This document shows, piece by piece, positions 37,457 to 47,719 of a DNA stretch of 64,000 nucleotides. A program made the translations under genes and the position numbers. Positions within the stretch are counted from its first letter, which is position 1. Each line of letters starts with the position of its first letter. The notes under the pieces are model-generated. The model saw nothing but the letters and a program-made list of their open reading frames with translations, was not told where the DNA came from and did no database searches. This stretch comes from Janthinobacterium sp. J1-1 (GTDB lineage: Bacteria > Pseudomonadota > Gammaproteobacteria > Burkholderiales > Burkholderiaceae_D): assembly GCF_030944405.1 (NCBI RefSeq), contig NZ_CP132339.1:1860001-1924000 (forward strand), written 5' to 3'.

Positions 37457-40400
37457 ATGAAAAATCCAGACCGCATCGTCATTGAAGCTTCCACCACACC
37501 AGCCGCGCCGGCCCGCCGTGCGCTCAAGCGCCGCGCTCCGGCGCCGCTGGTGCTAGAACAGCGCATCATGTTTGACGGTGCGGCGGTCGATACCGCCGCC
37601 GGCGCCCGGGCTGCCGCCGCCGAGCACGCCGCCGCTGACGGTGCGGCGGCCGAGCGCGCCGCGGCCGAAAAAGCCGCTGCCGAGGTCAAGGTACCGGCGG
37701 CGGTACCGCCAGCGGCGGGCGAACAGCCGCGTCATGAGATCGTTTTTATCGAAGATAATGTTGCCAATCTGCAGCAACTGGTGGCCGGCGTGCGCGACGG
37801 CGTCGAAGTGGTGGTGCTGGACCATACCCGCGACGGCCTGCAGCAAATGCTGGACGCCTTGAAAGGCCATGCGCCGGTCGATGCGATCCACCTGGTTACG
37901 CACGGCTCCGCCGGCCAGATAGAACTGGGCTCGACCATTTCGGGCGCGAACATCGAGTGGTACCGCGACCAGTTCGTGCAGCTGGGCCAGTCGCTGACGG
38001 CCAATGGTGATTTGCTGATCTACGGCTGCGACGTGGCCGACGGCGCGGCCGGCCTGGCTTTTGTCGACCGCCTGGCCGAACTGACCCAGGCCGACGTGGC
38101 CGCCTCGGTCGATGTCACCGGCTCCGCCGCCTTCCACGGCAACTGGACCCTGGAAGCGCAGCGCGGCGCCATCGAAACGGCCGCCATGGCGCTGGACCGC
38201 GCTGGCTGGCAGGGCGAGCTGGCAGTCGATACCGTGTATGACGCCAAGTGGCAGCCATTGAACTTCAATGGAACGATCGGCACTGGCCTGACCAGCATCA
38301 GCGGTAGTGGCACAGGCAAGTCGGACGGTGATGTCATGCGCTTCAACAGTGTTATTACCATCGACGGCCAGGCCGTCGATGCGGTGGTGACCACTAAGCT
38401 GGATCGCGCCACTATCAGCGCTTACGATTCGATCGACAATCCATCAACCACAGGTGCTGCCTATTTCCAGCCCAATCTGAACGTCACAGCCGGCGGTGGC
38501 GGCGCCACGTTTACCATCGATTTCTATAAGGCCGGCACCTATACCGGCGCCGGTACCGGCACTGCCGTCACGTTGCAGAACGTGGCCGTCAACTCCTATG
38601 ACATCGACGGCGTCAGCTCCAGCAATACCGACCGCCAGTACCAGCAGTTCAAGGGTTTTTCGCGCTATGAACTATCTGTCAATTCACAGCTCGTACCCAC
38701 CACCCAAACCGACGGTTCGGTCACGTTCCAATATGTAGCAGCAAGCGGTTTTAATAATCCTTCTAGCACGATTACAGGTGATGCCTATCGCGTCAAGGTT
38801 TATTATGATTCGATGAGTTCGTTCCAGATTAAATCTGGCAGCAATGCGGTAGGGACGGGAACCCTTGATGGCAGAGCATATTTTGCACTTGACTTCAGTG
38901 TAGGTCCTGACTGGAAGGGTGACACCAACAAAGTTGAGACCCCTGCGGCCAATATCAAATACAGCACCACCAACTTCACCGAAGCGGCCGCCAATGACGG
39001 TTCGTTTACGATGACGTCGACCATCACCCTGGCCAACGGCAGCTTCAGCGGCAGTGATGGCGCGGCGCTGTCCGGCGTGACGTTTTCCAATACCCCGGCC
39101 GGCCTGACGGCGGAAATCACGCGTACCAGCGCCACCACCGCCACCTTGAAATTCACCGGCAACGCCAGCGCGCACTCCAATGCGAATGACATCAGCAACT
39201 TCGGCGTCGGCTTCGGCAATGGCGCCTTCAGCGGCGTGGCGGCCAGCGCGGTCACCGGCGCCGCGCGCGCCGATATCGTGGTCGACTTTGCCGACCCCGC
39301 CGCCAATAATGCGCCGACGGCATCGGGCACCGCCATCACGACGGCGGAAGATACCGGCAAGTCCGGCTCGCTGCCGGCCGCGACCGACCTCGATGGCGAT
39401 ACCGTCACCTACGGCAAGGGCAGCGACCCGGCGCATGGCACGGTGGTGGTCAACGCCAACGGTACCTACACCTATACGCCGGCCGCCAACTACAACGGCG
39501 CCGACAGCTTTACTTACACCGTCAGCGACGGCAAGGGCGGCAGCAACACCTACACTGTGGCGATCACCGTCAGCCCGGTCAACGATGCGCCGACCGCTTC
39601 GGGTACTGCCATTACCACCGCCGAAGACACGGCCAAGTCGGGCAGCCTGCCGGCCGCCACCGATGTCGATGGCGATACCGTCACCTACAGCAAGGGCAGC
39701 AATCCTGCCCACGGCACTGTGGTAGTCAACAGCAACGGCACCTACACCTATACGCCGGTGGCCAACTACAACGGCGCCGACAGCTTTACCTATACCGTCA
39801 GCGATGGCAATGGCGGCAGCAATACCTACACGGTGGCGATTACCGTCAGCCCGGTCAACGATGCACCGACCGCCTCCGGCACCGCGATTTCCACCGCCGA
39901 AGACACGGCCAAATCGGGCAGCCTGCCAGCGGCTACCGACGTCGATGGCGATACCGTCACCTATAGCAAGGGCAGCAATCCTGCCCACGGCACTGTGGTA
40001 GTCAACAGCAACGGCACCTACACCTATACGCCGGTGGCCAACTACAACGGCGCCGACAGCTTTACCTATACCGTCAGCGATGGCAATGGCGGCAGCAATA
40101 CCTACACGGTGGCGATTACCGTCAGCCCGGTCAACGATGCACCGACCGCCTCCGGCACCGCGATTACCACCGCCGAAGACACGGCCAAATCGGGCAGCCT
40201 GCCGGCCGCCACCGATGTCGATGGCGACACCGTCACCTATGGCAAAGGCAGCGACCCGGCCCATGGCACAGTGGTGGTGAATGCCAACGGCACCTACACC
40301 TATACGCCGGTGGCCAACTACAACGGCGCCGACAGCTTTACCTACACGGTGAGCGACGGCAATGGCGGCAGCAATACCTACACGGTGGCGATTATCGTCA

Positions 40401-43400
40401 GCCCGGTCAACGATGCGCCAACCGCTTCCGGCACAGCGATTACGACGGCAGAAGATGCCGTCAAGACCGGTAGCCTGCCAGCTGCCACGGATATCGATGG
40501 CGATACCGTCACCTACGGCAAAGGCAGCGACCCGGCGCACGGCACGGTGGTGGTGAATGCCAACGGCACCTACACCTATACGCCGGTGGCCAACTATAAC
40601 GGCGCCGACAGCTTTACCTATACCGTCAGCGATGGCAATGGCGGCAGCAATACCTACACGGTGGCGATTACCGTCAGCCCGGTCAACGATGCGCCGACCG
40701 CCTCCGGCACCGCCATCACCACGGCCGAAGACACGGTCAAGTCGGGCAGCCTGCCAGCGGCCACGGATATCGATGGCGATACCATCACCTACGGCAAAGG
40801 CAGCGACCCGGCGCACGGCACGGTGGTGGTGAATGCCAACGGCACCTACACCTATACGCCGGTGGCCAACTATAACGGCGCCGACAGCTTTACCTACACG
40901 GTGAGCGACGGCAATGGCGGCAGCAATACGTACACGGTGGCGATTACCGTCAGCCCGGTCAACGATGCGCCGACCGCCTCCGGCACCGCCATCACCACGG
41001 CCGAAGACACGGTCAAGTCGGGCAGCCTGCCAGCGGCCACGGATATCGATGGCGATACCATCACCTACGGCAAAGGCAGCGACCCGGCCCACGGCACGGT
41101 GGTGGTGAATTCCAACGGTACCTACACCTATACGCCGGTCGCCAACTACAACGGCGCTGACAGCTTTACCTATACGGTGAGCGACGTTCATGGCGGCAGC
41201 AACACCTATACGATCGCCATCACGATCAGCCCGGTCAACGATGCGCCAACGGCCGGCAATGATTCCATCACCACGCCCGAAGACACCATCAAGTCCGGCA
41301 CTCTGCCGGCGGCCACGGACCTGGAAGGTGACACGTTCATCTACAGCACGGGAAGTGCTCCCGCGCATGGCCGGGTGGTTGTCAACGACGACGGCAGCTA
41401 TCTGTATATTCCGGCGGCGAACTACAATGGCAGCGACAGCTTCACCTACAACGTAACGGACAGTCACGGCGCTTCGAACACCTATACGGTTACGATCGAC
41501 GTCACGCCCGTCAACGACAAGCCGGTTGCCTCCGGCACGGCGATCATCACGGCGGAAGATACCGCCAAGACCGGTAGCCTGCCAGCGGCCACCGACGTCG
41601 ATGGCGACACCGTCACCTACGACAAAGGCAGCGACCCGGCGCATGGCACGGTGGTGGTCAACGCCAACGGCACCTACACCTATACGCCGGTGGCCAACTA
41701 CAACGGCAGCGACAGCTTTACCTACACCGTCAGCGATGGCAATGGCGGCAGCAATACGTACACGGTGGCGATCACGGTCAGCCCGGTCAACGATGCACCG
41801 ACCGCCTCCGGTACCGTGATCACCACCGCTGAAGACACGGTCAAGACAGGTACTTTGCCAGCCGCTACCGATATCGATGGCGATACTGTCACTTACGGCA
41901 AGGCCAGCGACCCTGCGCACGGCACGGTGGTGGTCAACGCCAACGGTACTTATACCTATACTCCCGTGGCCAATTACAACGGCGCCGACAGCTTTACCTA
42001 TACCGTCAGCGATGGCAATGGCGGCTCGAATACCTACACGGTGGCGATCACCATCAACCCGACGATCATCGCCAGCGAAGACACGATCAAGACAGGTACC
42101 TTGCCTGTGGCGACAGATCTCAACAGCAATGTCCTTACCTACGCCAAGGCAACCGATCCTGCACATGGCACAGTGACAATCAAGGCTGATGGTACGTACA
42201 CCTACAACCCGTCGACCGACTATAACGGCGCCGACAGCTTCACTTACACCGTCAGCGATGACAAAGGTGGTTCGAACACCTACACGGCCGTGATCAAGGT
42301 CAGTCCGGTCAACGATGCACCAACGGCATCGGCCACGGCGATTACCACGGCTGAAGACACCGTCAAGACCGGCATGCTGCCAGTGGCAACGGACGTCGAT
42401 GGCGATACCATTACCTATGGCAAAGGCAGTGACCCTGCGCACGGCACGGTAGTGGTCAACGCCAACGGCACCTATACCTATACACCGGTGGCCAACTACA
42501 ACGGCACCGACAGCTTTACCTACAGTGTGAGCGACGGCAATGGCGGCAGCAATACCTACACCGTGGCGATTACCGTCAACCCGGTCAACGATGCGCCAAC
42601 GGCATCGGCCACGGCGATCACGACGGCTGAAGACATGGTCAAGTCGGGCAGCCTGCCGGCTGCCACCGATGTCGATGGCGATACCGTCTCCTACACCAAG
42701 GCGACCGATCCCGCGCACGGAGCTGTGGTGGTCAATGCCAACGGCACCTATACCTACACGCCGGTGGCCAACTACAGCGGCACGGATAGTTTTACCTACA
42801 CGGTCAGCGATGGCAATGGCGGCTCGAATACCTACACGGTGGCGATCACCATCAACCCGACGATCATCGCCAGCGAAGACACGATCAAGACAGGTACCTT
42901 GCCTGTGGCGACAGACCTCAACAGCAATGTCCTTACCTACGCCAAGGCAACCGATCCTGCACATGGCACAGTGACAATCAAGGCTGATGGTACGTACACC
43001 TACAACCCGTCGACCGACTATAACGGCGCCGACAGCTTCACTTACACCGTCAGCGATGACAAAGGTGGTTCGAACACCTACACGGCCGTGATCAAGGTCA
43101 GTCCGGTCAACGATGCACCAACGGCATCGGCCACGGCGATTACCACGGCTGAAGACACCGTCAAGACCGGCACGCTGCCAGTGGCAACGGACGTCGATGG
43201 CGATACCGTTACATATGGCAAAGGCAGTGACCCTGCGCACGGCACGGTGGTAGTCAACGCCAACGGCACCTACACCTATACGCCGGTGGCCAACTACAAC
43301 GGCACCGACAGCTTTACCTACACCGTCAGTGATGGCAATGGCGGCAGCAATACCTACACCGTGGCGATCACGGTCAGCCCGGTCAACGATGCACCGGTGG

Positions 43401-46400
43401 CAGGCAATGATGCCATCACCACGGCGGAAGATACCGTCAAGATCGGCACCCTGCCAGCCGCCACCGATATCGATGGTGACACCGTCACCTATGGCAAAGG
43501 CAGCGACCCGGCGCATGGCACGGTGGTGGTCAACGCCAACGGTACCTACACCTATACGCCGGTGGCCGACTACAACGGCGCGGACAGCTTTACCTATACC
43601 GTCAGCGACGGCAATGGCGGCAGCAATACGTACACGGTAGCGGTCACCGTCAGTCCCGTCAACGATGCGCCGGTGGCAGGCAATGATGCCATAACCACAG
43701 TGGAAGACACCGTCAAGACAGGCACTTTGCCAGCCGCCACCGATATCGATGGCGATGCCTTTACCTACGACAAGGCGACCGATCCTGCTCATGGCGCAGT
43801 GGTAGTCAACGCTGATGGTAGCTACACGTACACGCCAGCGGCCAACTACAACGGCGCCGACAGCTTCACCTATACCGTCAATGATGGCAAAGGTGGCAGC
43901 AATACCTACACGGTAGCGATCACGGTCACGCCGGTCAATGATGCACCGGTGGGCAGCGGCACAAGCATTATCACCAGCGAAGACACGGTCAAGACCGGCA
44001 CCCTCCCGGTGGCCACCGACGTCGATGGCGATACGCTGACCTACGGCAAGGGCAGCGACCCTGCGCATGGCACGGTCACCGTCAACCCGGACGGCAGCTA
44101 TATCTACACACCGGCCGCCAACTATAACGGCGCCGACAGCTTCACCTACACCGTCAATGACGGCAAGGGCGGCAGCAATACCTACACCGTGGCGATCACC
44201 ATCAGCCCGGTCAACGATGCACCGGTAGGCAGCGGCACGACGATCACCACGGCTGAAGACACGGTCAAGTCCGGCACCCTGCCAGTGGCCACCGATGTCG
44301 ATGGCGATACGCTCACCTATGGCAAGGGCAGCGACCCTGCGCATGGCACGGTGGTCGTTAATCCTGACGGCACATACAGCTACACGCCGGCAGCCAACTA
44401 CAACGGCGCCGACAGCTTTACCTATACCGTCAACGACGGCCAGGGCGGCAGCAATACCTATACGGTCAATATCGTGATTACCCCGGTCAATGATGCACCG
44501 GTAGGCAGCGGCACGACGATCACCACGGCTGAAGACACGGTCAAGTCCGGCACCCTGCCGGTGGCCACCGATGTCGATGGCGATACACTCACCTATGGCA
44601 AGGGCAGCGACCCTGCGCACGGCGTGGTAGTTGTCAATGCCGATGGCACGTACACGTACACGCCGGCAGCCAACTACAACGGCACCGACAGCTTTACCTA
44701 TAACGTCAACGACGGCCAGGGCGGCAGCAATACCTATACGGTCAATATCGTGATTACCCCGGTCAACGATGCACCGGTGGGCAGCGGCACAAGCATTACC
44801 ACCAGCGAAGATACCGTCAAGTCCGGCACCCTGCCAGTGGCCACCGATGTCGATGGCGATACGCTCACCTATGGCAAGGGCAGCGACCCTGCGCACGGCG
44901 TGGTAGTTGTCAATGCCGATGGCACGTACACGTACACGCCGGCAGCCAACTACAACGGCACCGACAGCTTTACCTATAACGTCAACGACGGCCAGGGCGG
45001 CAGCAATACCTATACGGTCAATATCGTGATTACCCCGGTCAACGATGCACCGGTGGGCAGCGGCACAAGCATTACCACCAGCGAAGACACCCTCAAGACC
45101 GGCATCCTGCCGGTGGCCACCGACGTCGATGGCGATACACTTACCTACGGCAAGGGCAGCGACCCTGCGCATGGCACGGTCACCGTCAACCCGGACGGCA
45201 GCTATGTCTATACACCGGCCGCCAACTACAACGGTCTTGATAGCTTTACCTACACCGTCAATGACGGCAAAGGTGGCAGCAATACCTACACCGTGGCGAT
45301 CACCATCAGCCCGGTCAACGATGCACCGGTCGGCAGCGGCACGACCATCACCACGGCGGAAGACACGGTCAAGACCGGCACGCTGCCAGTGGCGCTTGAT
45401 GTCGATGGCGATACGCTTACCTACGGCAAGGGCAGCGATCCTGCGCATGGCACCGTGACGGTCAACCCGGATGGGACCTATGTCTACACGCCGGCGGCCA
45501 ACTACAACGGCGCGGACAGCTTTACCTACACCGTCAATGACGGCAAGGGCGGGAGCAACACCTACACCGTGGCAATCACCATCAGCCCGGTCAACGATGC
45601 ACCGGTCGGCAGCGGCACGACCATCACCACGGCGGAAGACACGGTCAAGACCGGCACGCTGCCAGTGGCGCTTGATGTCGATGGCGATACGCTTACCTAC
45701 GGCAAGGGCAGCGATCCTGCGCATGGCACCGTGACGGTCAACCCGGATGGGACCTATGTCTACACGCCGGCGGCCAACTACAACGGCGCGGACAGCTTTA
45801 CCTACACCGTCAATGACGGCAAGGGCGGCTCGAACACCTACACCGTGGCGATCACCATCAGCCCGGTCAATGACGCGCCGGTCGGCAGCGGCACGACGAT
45901 CACGACCAACGAAGACACGGTCAAGACCGGCACCCTGCCAGTGGCGCTTGATGTCGATGGCGACACGCTGACCTACGGCAAGGGCAGCGACCCCGCGCAC
46001 GGCACGGTGACCGTCAACCCGGATGGCAGCTACGTCTACACGCCGGCCGCCAACTATAACGGTGCGGACAGCTTCACCTACACCATCAATGACGGCAAGG
46101 GTGGCAGCAACACCTACACCGTGGCGATCACCATCAGCCCGGTCAATGACGCGCCGGTCGGCAGCGGCACGACGATCACGACCAACGAAGACACGGTCAA
46201 GACCGGCACCCTGCCAGTGGCGCTTGATGTCGATGGCGACACGCTTACCTACGGCAAGGGCAGCGATCCTGCACATGGCACGGTGGTCGTCAACCCGGAT
46301 GGCACATACGTCTACACGCCGGCCGCCAACTACAACGGTCTTGATAGCTTTACCTATACCGTCAGCGACGGCAAGGGTGGCTCGAATACCTATACGGTGA

Positions 46401-47698
46401 ATATCGCGATTACCGCCGTCAACGATGCGCCGACCGCGTCCAACGCCACGGTGGCGGTGGATGAGGATGGGGTGCTGTCGGGCTCGCTGCCGGCGGTGGT
46501 CGATGTCGATGGCGACAGCGCGACGTATGCCAAGGCGGGCGACCCGGCCCATGGCACGGTCACCGTCAATGCCGACGGCAGCTATGTCTACACGCCGGCT
46601 GCCAATTACAACGGCGCCGACAGCTTCAGCTATACCGTCAGCGATGGCAAGGGCGGCAGCACCACCTATACCGTCAATATCACGGTCAACCCGGTCAACG
46701 ATGCGCCGGTGGCGCCGGGCAATGTGCCAACGCCCGACACGCTGTCGGCCGGCGTGGCCATGCCGGCGCTGACGGTGCCGGCGTTTACCGACATCGACAG
46801 CGCCTCGCTCAATTACACGGCGACGCTGGCCAACGGCGGCGCCTTGCCGGCCTGGCTGGTGTTCGATCCGGCCACGCGTACCTTCAGCGGCACGCCGGCC
46901 AGCGATGCCGCCGGCACATACACGGTGCTGGTGCGCGCAAGCGATGGCACGGCGTCGAGCAGCGTCGCCATCAACTTCACCGTGCTGCCGCTGCCGCAGC
47001 CACCGGTGATCGCACCGGAACCGGTCACCGTGCCGACACCGGTGGTGGTGGAAGCGCCACCGGCACCGGCGCCATTGCCGGTGGCGACCTTGCCGCCGCT
47101 GCCGGTCTTCGTGCCGACGCCGGATATCGTCGACACGCGCATCAACGCCGCCGCGCCACTGAACATGGCCGGCAGCGATGCGACGATACAGCTCGATGGC
47201 CGCGGCATCCGTGCCGCCGACCTGTCGAACGGAGAATATCGCCGCGCCGCCGAAATGAGCGACCTGTACACCGACAACAACGGCTTCCGCACGGTGGTGG
47301 CGAAGGCGGAAAATCCGGCGCTGATGCTGTTCCAGGGCGTGCCCGACCAGTACGCCGAGAGTGGCCGTGCGCTGGTGATGACGATCCCGAGCGACGCCTT
47401 CGTGCACACCCAGGCCGACGCCGTGGTGCGCCTGGCCGCCACCCAGCAGGATGGCCGTCCATTGCCATCGTGGGTGCAGTTCGATGCGCAGACCGGCAAG
47501 TTTACCGGCGAGGTGCCGAAAGGCCTGGTGGGCGAACTGCGCATCAAGCTGACGGCGCGCGACATCAACGGCCATGAAGCGACGGCGCTGTTCCGCATCA
47601 ACGTGGGCCAGGCGAAAAACGCCATGGGCAAGAGCGGCTTGAGCGAGCAGCTGCGCCAGGCAAGTGCGGTGAATGCGGCGTATCGCGCCAGGGCATAA
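37457..47698 (+). CDS. Giant DUF4347 protein with 27 tandem Ig/cadherin-like repeats (putative surface adhesin)
   Basis: 3413 residues. There is no Sec signal; the N-terminus is basic (RRALKRRAPAP) and carries LEQRIMFDGAA at 33-43, a LEPR-type motif seen at the start of many giant repeat proteins. An Ala/Glu-rich linker precedes a DUF4347 domain (about 94-255: VDAIHLVTHGSAGQIELG, LLIYGCDVADGAAG). A unique region spans about 256-616. Then 27 repeats cover 617-3080, each with a Ca2+-binding-like VDGDT core and ending SFTYTVSDGNGGSNTYTV. The C-terminus has a putative Ig domain, a Pro-rich linker (near 3180-3225) and a second Ig-like domain. No RTX nonapeptides are present. Flanking transport genes suggest export to the cell surface, for adhesion or biofilm; that role is inferred. 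Confidence 0.85.
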   Translation: MKNPDRIVIEASTTPAAPARRALKRRAPAPLVLEQRIMFDGAAVDTAAGARAAAAEHAAADGAAAERAAAEKAAAEVKVPAAVPPAAGEQPRHEIVFIEDNVANLQQLVAGVRDGVEVVVLDHTRDGLQQMLDALKGHAPVDAIHLVTHGSAGQIELGSTISGANIEWYRDQFVQLGQSLTANGDLLIYGCDVADGAAGLAFVDRLAELTQADVAASVDVTGSAAFHGNWTLEAQRGAIETAAMALDRAGWQGELAVDTVYDAKWQPLNFNGTIGTGLTSISGSGTGKSDGDVMRFNSVITIDGQAVDAVVTTKLDRATISAYDSIDNPSTTGAAYFQPNLNVTAGGGGATFTIDFYKAGTYTGAGTGTAVTLQNVAVNSYDIDGVSSSNTDRQYQQFKGFSRYELSVNSQLVPTTQTDGSVTFQYVAASGFNNPSSTITGDAYRVKVYYDSMSSFQIKSGSNAVGTGTLDGRAYFALDFSVGPDWKGDTNKVETPAANIKYSTTNFTEAAANDGSFTMTSTITLANGSFSGSDGAALSGVTFSNTPAGLTAEITRTSATTATLKFTGNASAHSNANDISNFGVGFGNGAFSGVAASAVTGAARADIVVDFADPAANNAPTASGTAITTAEDTGKSGSLPAATDLDGDTVTYGKGSDPAHGTVVVNANGTYTYTPAANYNGADSFTYTVSDGKGGSNTYTVAITVSPVNDAPTASGTAITTAEDTAKSGSLPAATDVDGDTVTYSKGSNPAHGTVVVNSNGTYTYTPVANYNGADSFTYTVSDGNGGSNTYTVAITVSPVNDAPTASGTAISTAEDTAKSGSLPAATDVDGDTVTYSKGSNPAHGTVVVNSNGTYTYTPVANYNGADSFTYTVSDGNGGSNTYTVAITVSPVNDAPTASGTAITTAEDTAKSGSLPAATDVDGDTVTYGKGSDPAHGTVVVNANGTYTYTPVANYNGADSFTYTVSDGNGGSNTYTVAIIVSPVNDAPTASGTAITTAEDAVKTGSLPAATDIDGDTVTYGKGSDPAHGTVVVNANGTYTYTPVANYNGADSFTYTVSDGNGGSNTYTVAITVSPVNDAPTASGTAITTAEDTVKSGSLPAATDIDGDTITYGKGSDPAHGTVVVNANGTYTYTPVANYNGADSFTYTVSDGNGGSNTYTVAITVSPVNDAPTASGTAITTAEDTVKSGSLPAATDIDGDTITYGKGSDPAHGTVVVNSNGTYTYTPVANYNGADSFTYTVSDVHGGSNTYTIAITISPVNDAPTAGNDSITTPEDTIKSGTLPAATDLEGDTFIYSTGSAPAHGRVVVNDDGSYLYIPAANYNGSDSFTYNVTDSHGASNTYTVTIDVTPVNDKPVASGTAIITAEDTAKTGSLPAATDVDGDTVTYDKGSDPAHGTVVVNANGTYTYTPVANYNGSDSFTYTVSDGNGGSNTYTVAITVSPVNDAPTASGTVITTAEDTVKTGTLPAATDIDGDTVTYGKASDPAHGTVVVNANGTYTYTPVANYNGADSFTYTVSDGNGGSNTYTVAITINPTIIASEDTIKTGTLPVATDLNSNVLTYAKATDPAHGTVTIKADGTYTYNPSTDYNGADSFTYTVSDDKGGSNTYTAVIKVSPVNDAPTASATAITTAEDTVKTGMLPVATDVDGDTITYGKGSDPAHGTVVVNANGTYTYTPVANYNGTDSFTYSVSDGNGGSNTYTVAITVNPVNDAPTASATAITTAEDMVKSGSLPAATDVDGDTVSYTKATDPAHGAVVVNANGTYTYTPVANYSGTDSFTYTVSDGNGGSNTYTVAITINPTIIASEDTIKTGTLPVATDLNSNVLTYAKATDPAHGTVTIKADGTYTYNPSTDYNGADSFTYTVSDDKGGSNTYTAVIKVSPVNDAPTASATAITTAEDTVKTGTLPVATDVDGDTVTYGKGSDPAHGTVVVNANGTYTYTPVANYNGTDSFTYTVSDGNGGSNTYTVAITVSPVNDAPVAGNDAITTAEDTVKIGTLPAATDIDGDTVTYGKGSDPAHGTVVVNANGTYTYTPVADYNGADSFTYTVSDGNGGSNTYTVAVTVSPVNDAPVAGNDAITTVEDTVKTGTLPAATDIDGDAFTYDKATDPAHGAVVVNADGSYTYTPAANYNGADSFTYTVNDGKGGSNTYTVAITVTPVNDAPVGSGTSIITSEDTVKTGTLPVATDVDGDTLTYGKGSDPAHGTVTVNPDGSYIYTPAANYNGADSFTYTVNDGKGGSNTYTVAITISPVNDAPVGSGTTITTAEDTVKSGTLPVATDVDGDTLTYGKGSDPAHGTVVVNPDGTYSYTPAANYNGADSFTYTVNDGQGGSNTYTVNIVITPVNDAPVGSGTTITTAEDTVKSGTLPVATDVDGDTLTYGKGSDPAHGVVVVNADGTYTYTPAANYNGTDSFTYNVNDGQGGSNTYTVNIVITPVNDAPVGSGTSITTSEDTVKSGTLPVATDVDGDTLTYGKGSDPAHGVVVVNADGTYTYTPAANYNGTDSFTYNVNDGQGGSNTYTVNIVITPVNDAPVGSGTSITTSEDTLKTGILPVATDVDGDTLTYGKGSDPAHGTVTVNPDGSYVYTPAANYNGLDSFTYTVNDGKGGSNTYTVAITISPVNDAPVGSGTTITTAEDTVKTGTLPVALDVDGDTLTYGKGSDPAHGTVTVNPDGTYVYTPAANYNGADSFTYTVNDGKGGSNTYTVAITISPVNDAPVGSGTTITTAEDTVKTGTLPVALDVDGDTLTYGKGSDPAHGTVTVNPDGTYVYTPAANYNGADSFTYTVNDGKGGSNTYTVAITISPVNDAPVGSGTTITTNEDTVKTGTLPVALDVDGDTLTYGKGSDPAHGTVTVNPDGSYVYTPAANYNGADSFTYTINDGKGGSNTYTVAITISPVNDAPVGSGTTITTNEDTVKTGTLPVALDVDGDTLTYGKGSDPAHGTVVVNPDGTYVYTPAANYNGLDSFTYTVSDGKGGSNTYTVNIAITAVNDAPTASNATVAVDEDGVLSGSLPAVVDVDGDSATYAKAGDPAHGTVTVNADGSYVYTPAANYNGADSFSYTVSDGKGGSTTYTVNITVNPVNDAPVAPGNVPTPDTLSAGVAMPALTVPAFTDIDSASLNYTATLANGGALPAWLVFDPATRTFSGTPASDAAGTYTVLVRASDGTASSSVAINFTVLPLPQPPVIAPEPVTVPTPVVVEAPPAPAPLPVATLPPLPVFVPTPDIVDTRINAAAPLNMAGSDATIQLDGRGIRAADLSNGEYRRAAEMSDLYTDNNGFRTVVAKAENPALMLFQGVPDQYAESGRALVMTIPSDAFVHTQADAVVRLAATQQDGRPLPSWVQFDAQTGKFTGEVPKGLVGELRIKLTARDINGHEATALFRINVGQAKNAMGKSGLSEQLRQASAVNAAYRARA
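39305..46696 (+). repeat. 27 tandem coding repeats, 276-base period
   Basis: Twenty-three units are 276 bases (92 residues), two are 273 (units 10 and 13), and two are 249 (units 11 and 14, which lack the start of the unit and have LNSNV in place of VDGDT). The lengths add exactly to 7392 bases. Neighbouring units are often nearly identical in DNA, e.g. units 23 and 24 (from 45317 and 45593). Units fall into an early type (TASGTAITTAEDT, NANGTYTYTPVANYNG) and a late type (VGSGTTITT, NPDGTYVYTPAANYNG). This is the Big_9/cadherin-like (tandem-95) pattern. Confidence 0.95.
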
Positions 47699-47719
47699 GT
47701 GATGGCATTACAAGGTTAG

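Noticed and set aside
39305..46696. Regular period considered as a CRISPR array or satellite
   Set aside because: Unit is 276 bases and multiple of three, stays in frame, and encodes Ig-like domains; there are no short repeats with unique spacers.
38684..47575. A reading frame of nearly 3000 codons on the minus strand opposite the giant protein
   Set aside because: It arises because the 276-base repeat keeps one antisense frame free of stops; composition is Arg/Val/Gly-rich repeats with no ribosome site, and the plus-strand protein has recognisable domains.
46697..47698. RTX-type secretion signal at the end of the giant protein
   Set aside because: No GGxGxD nonapeptides; the end consists of Ig-like domains and a Pro-rich linker.
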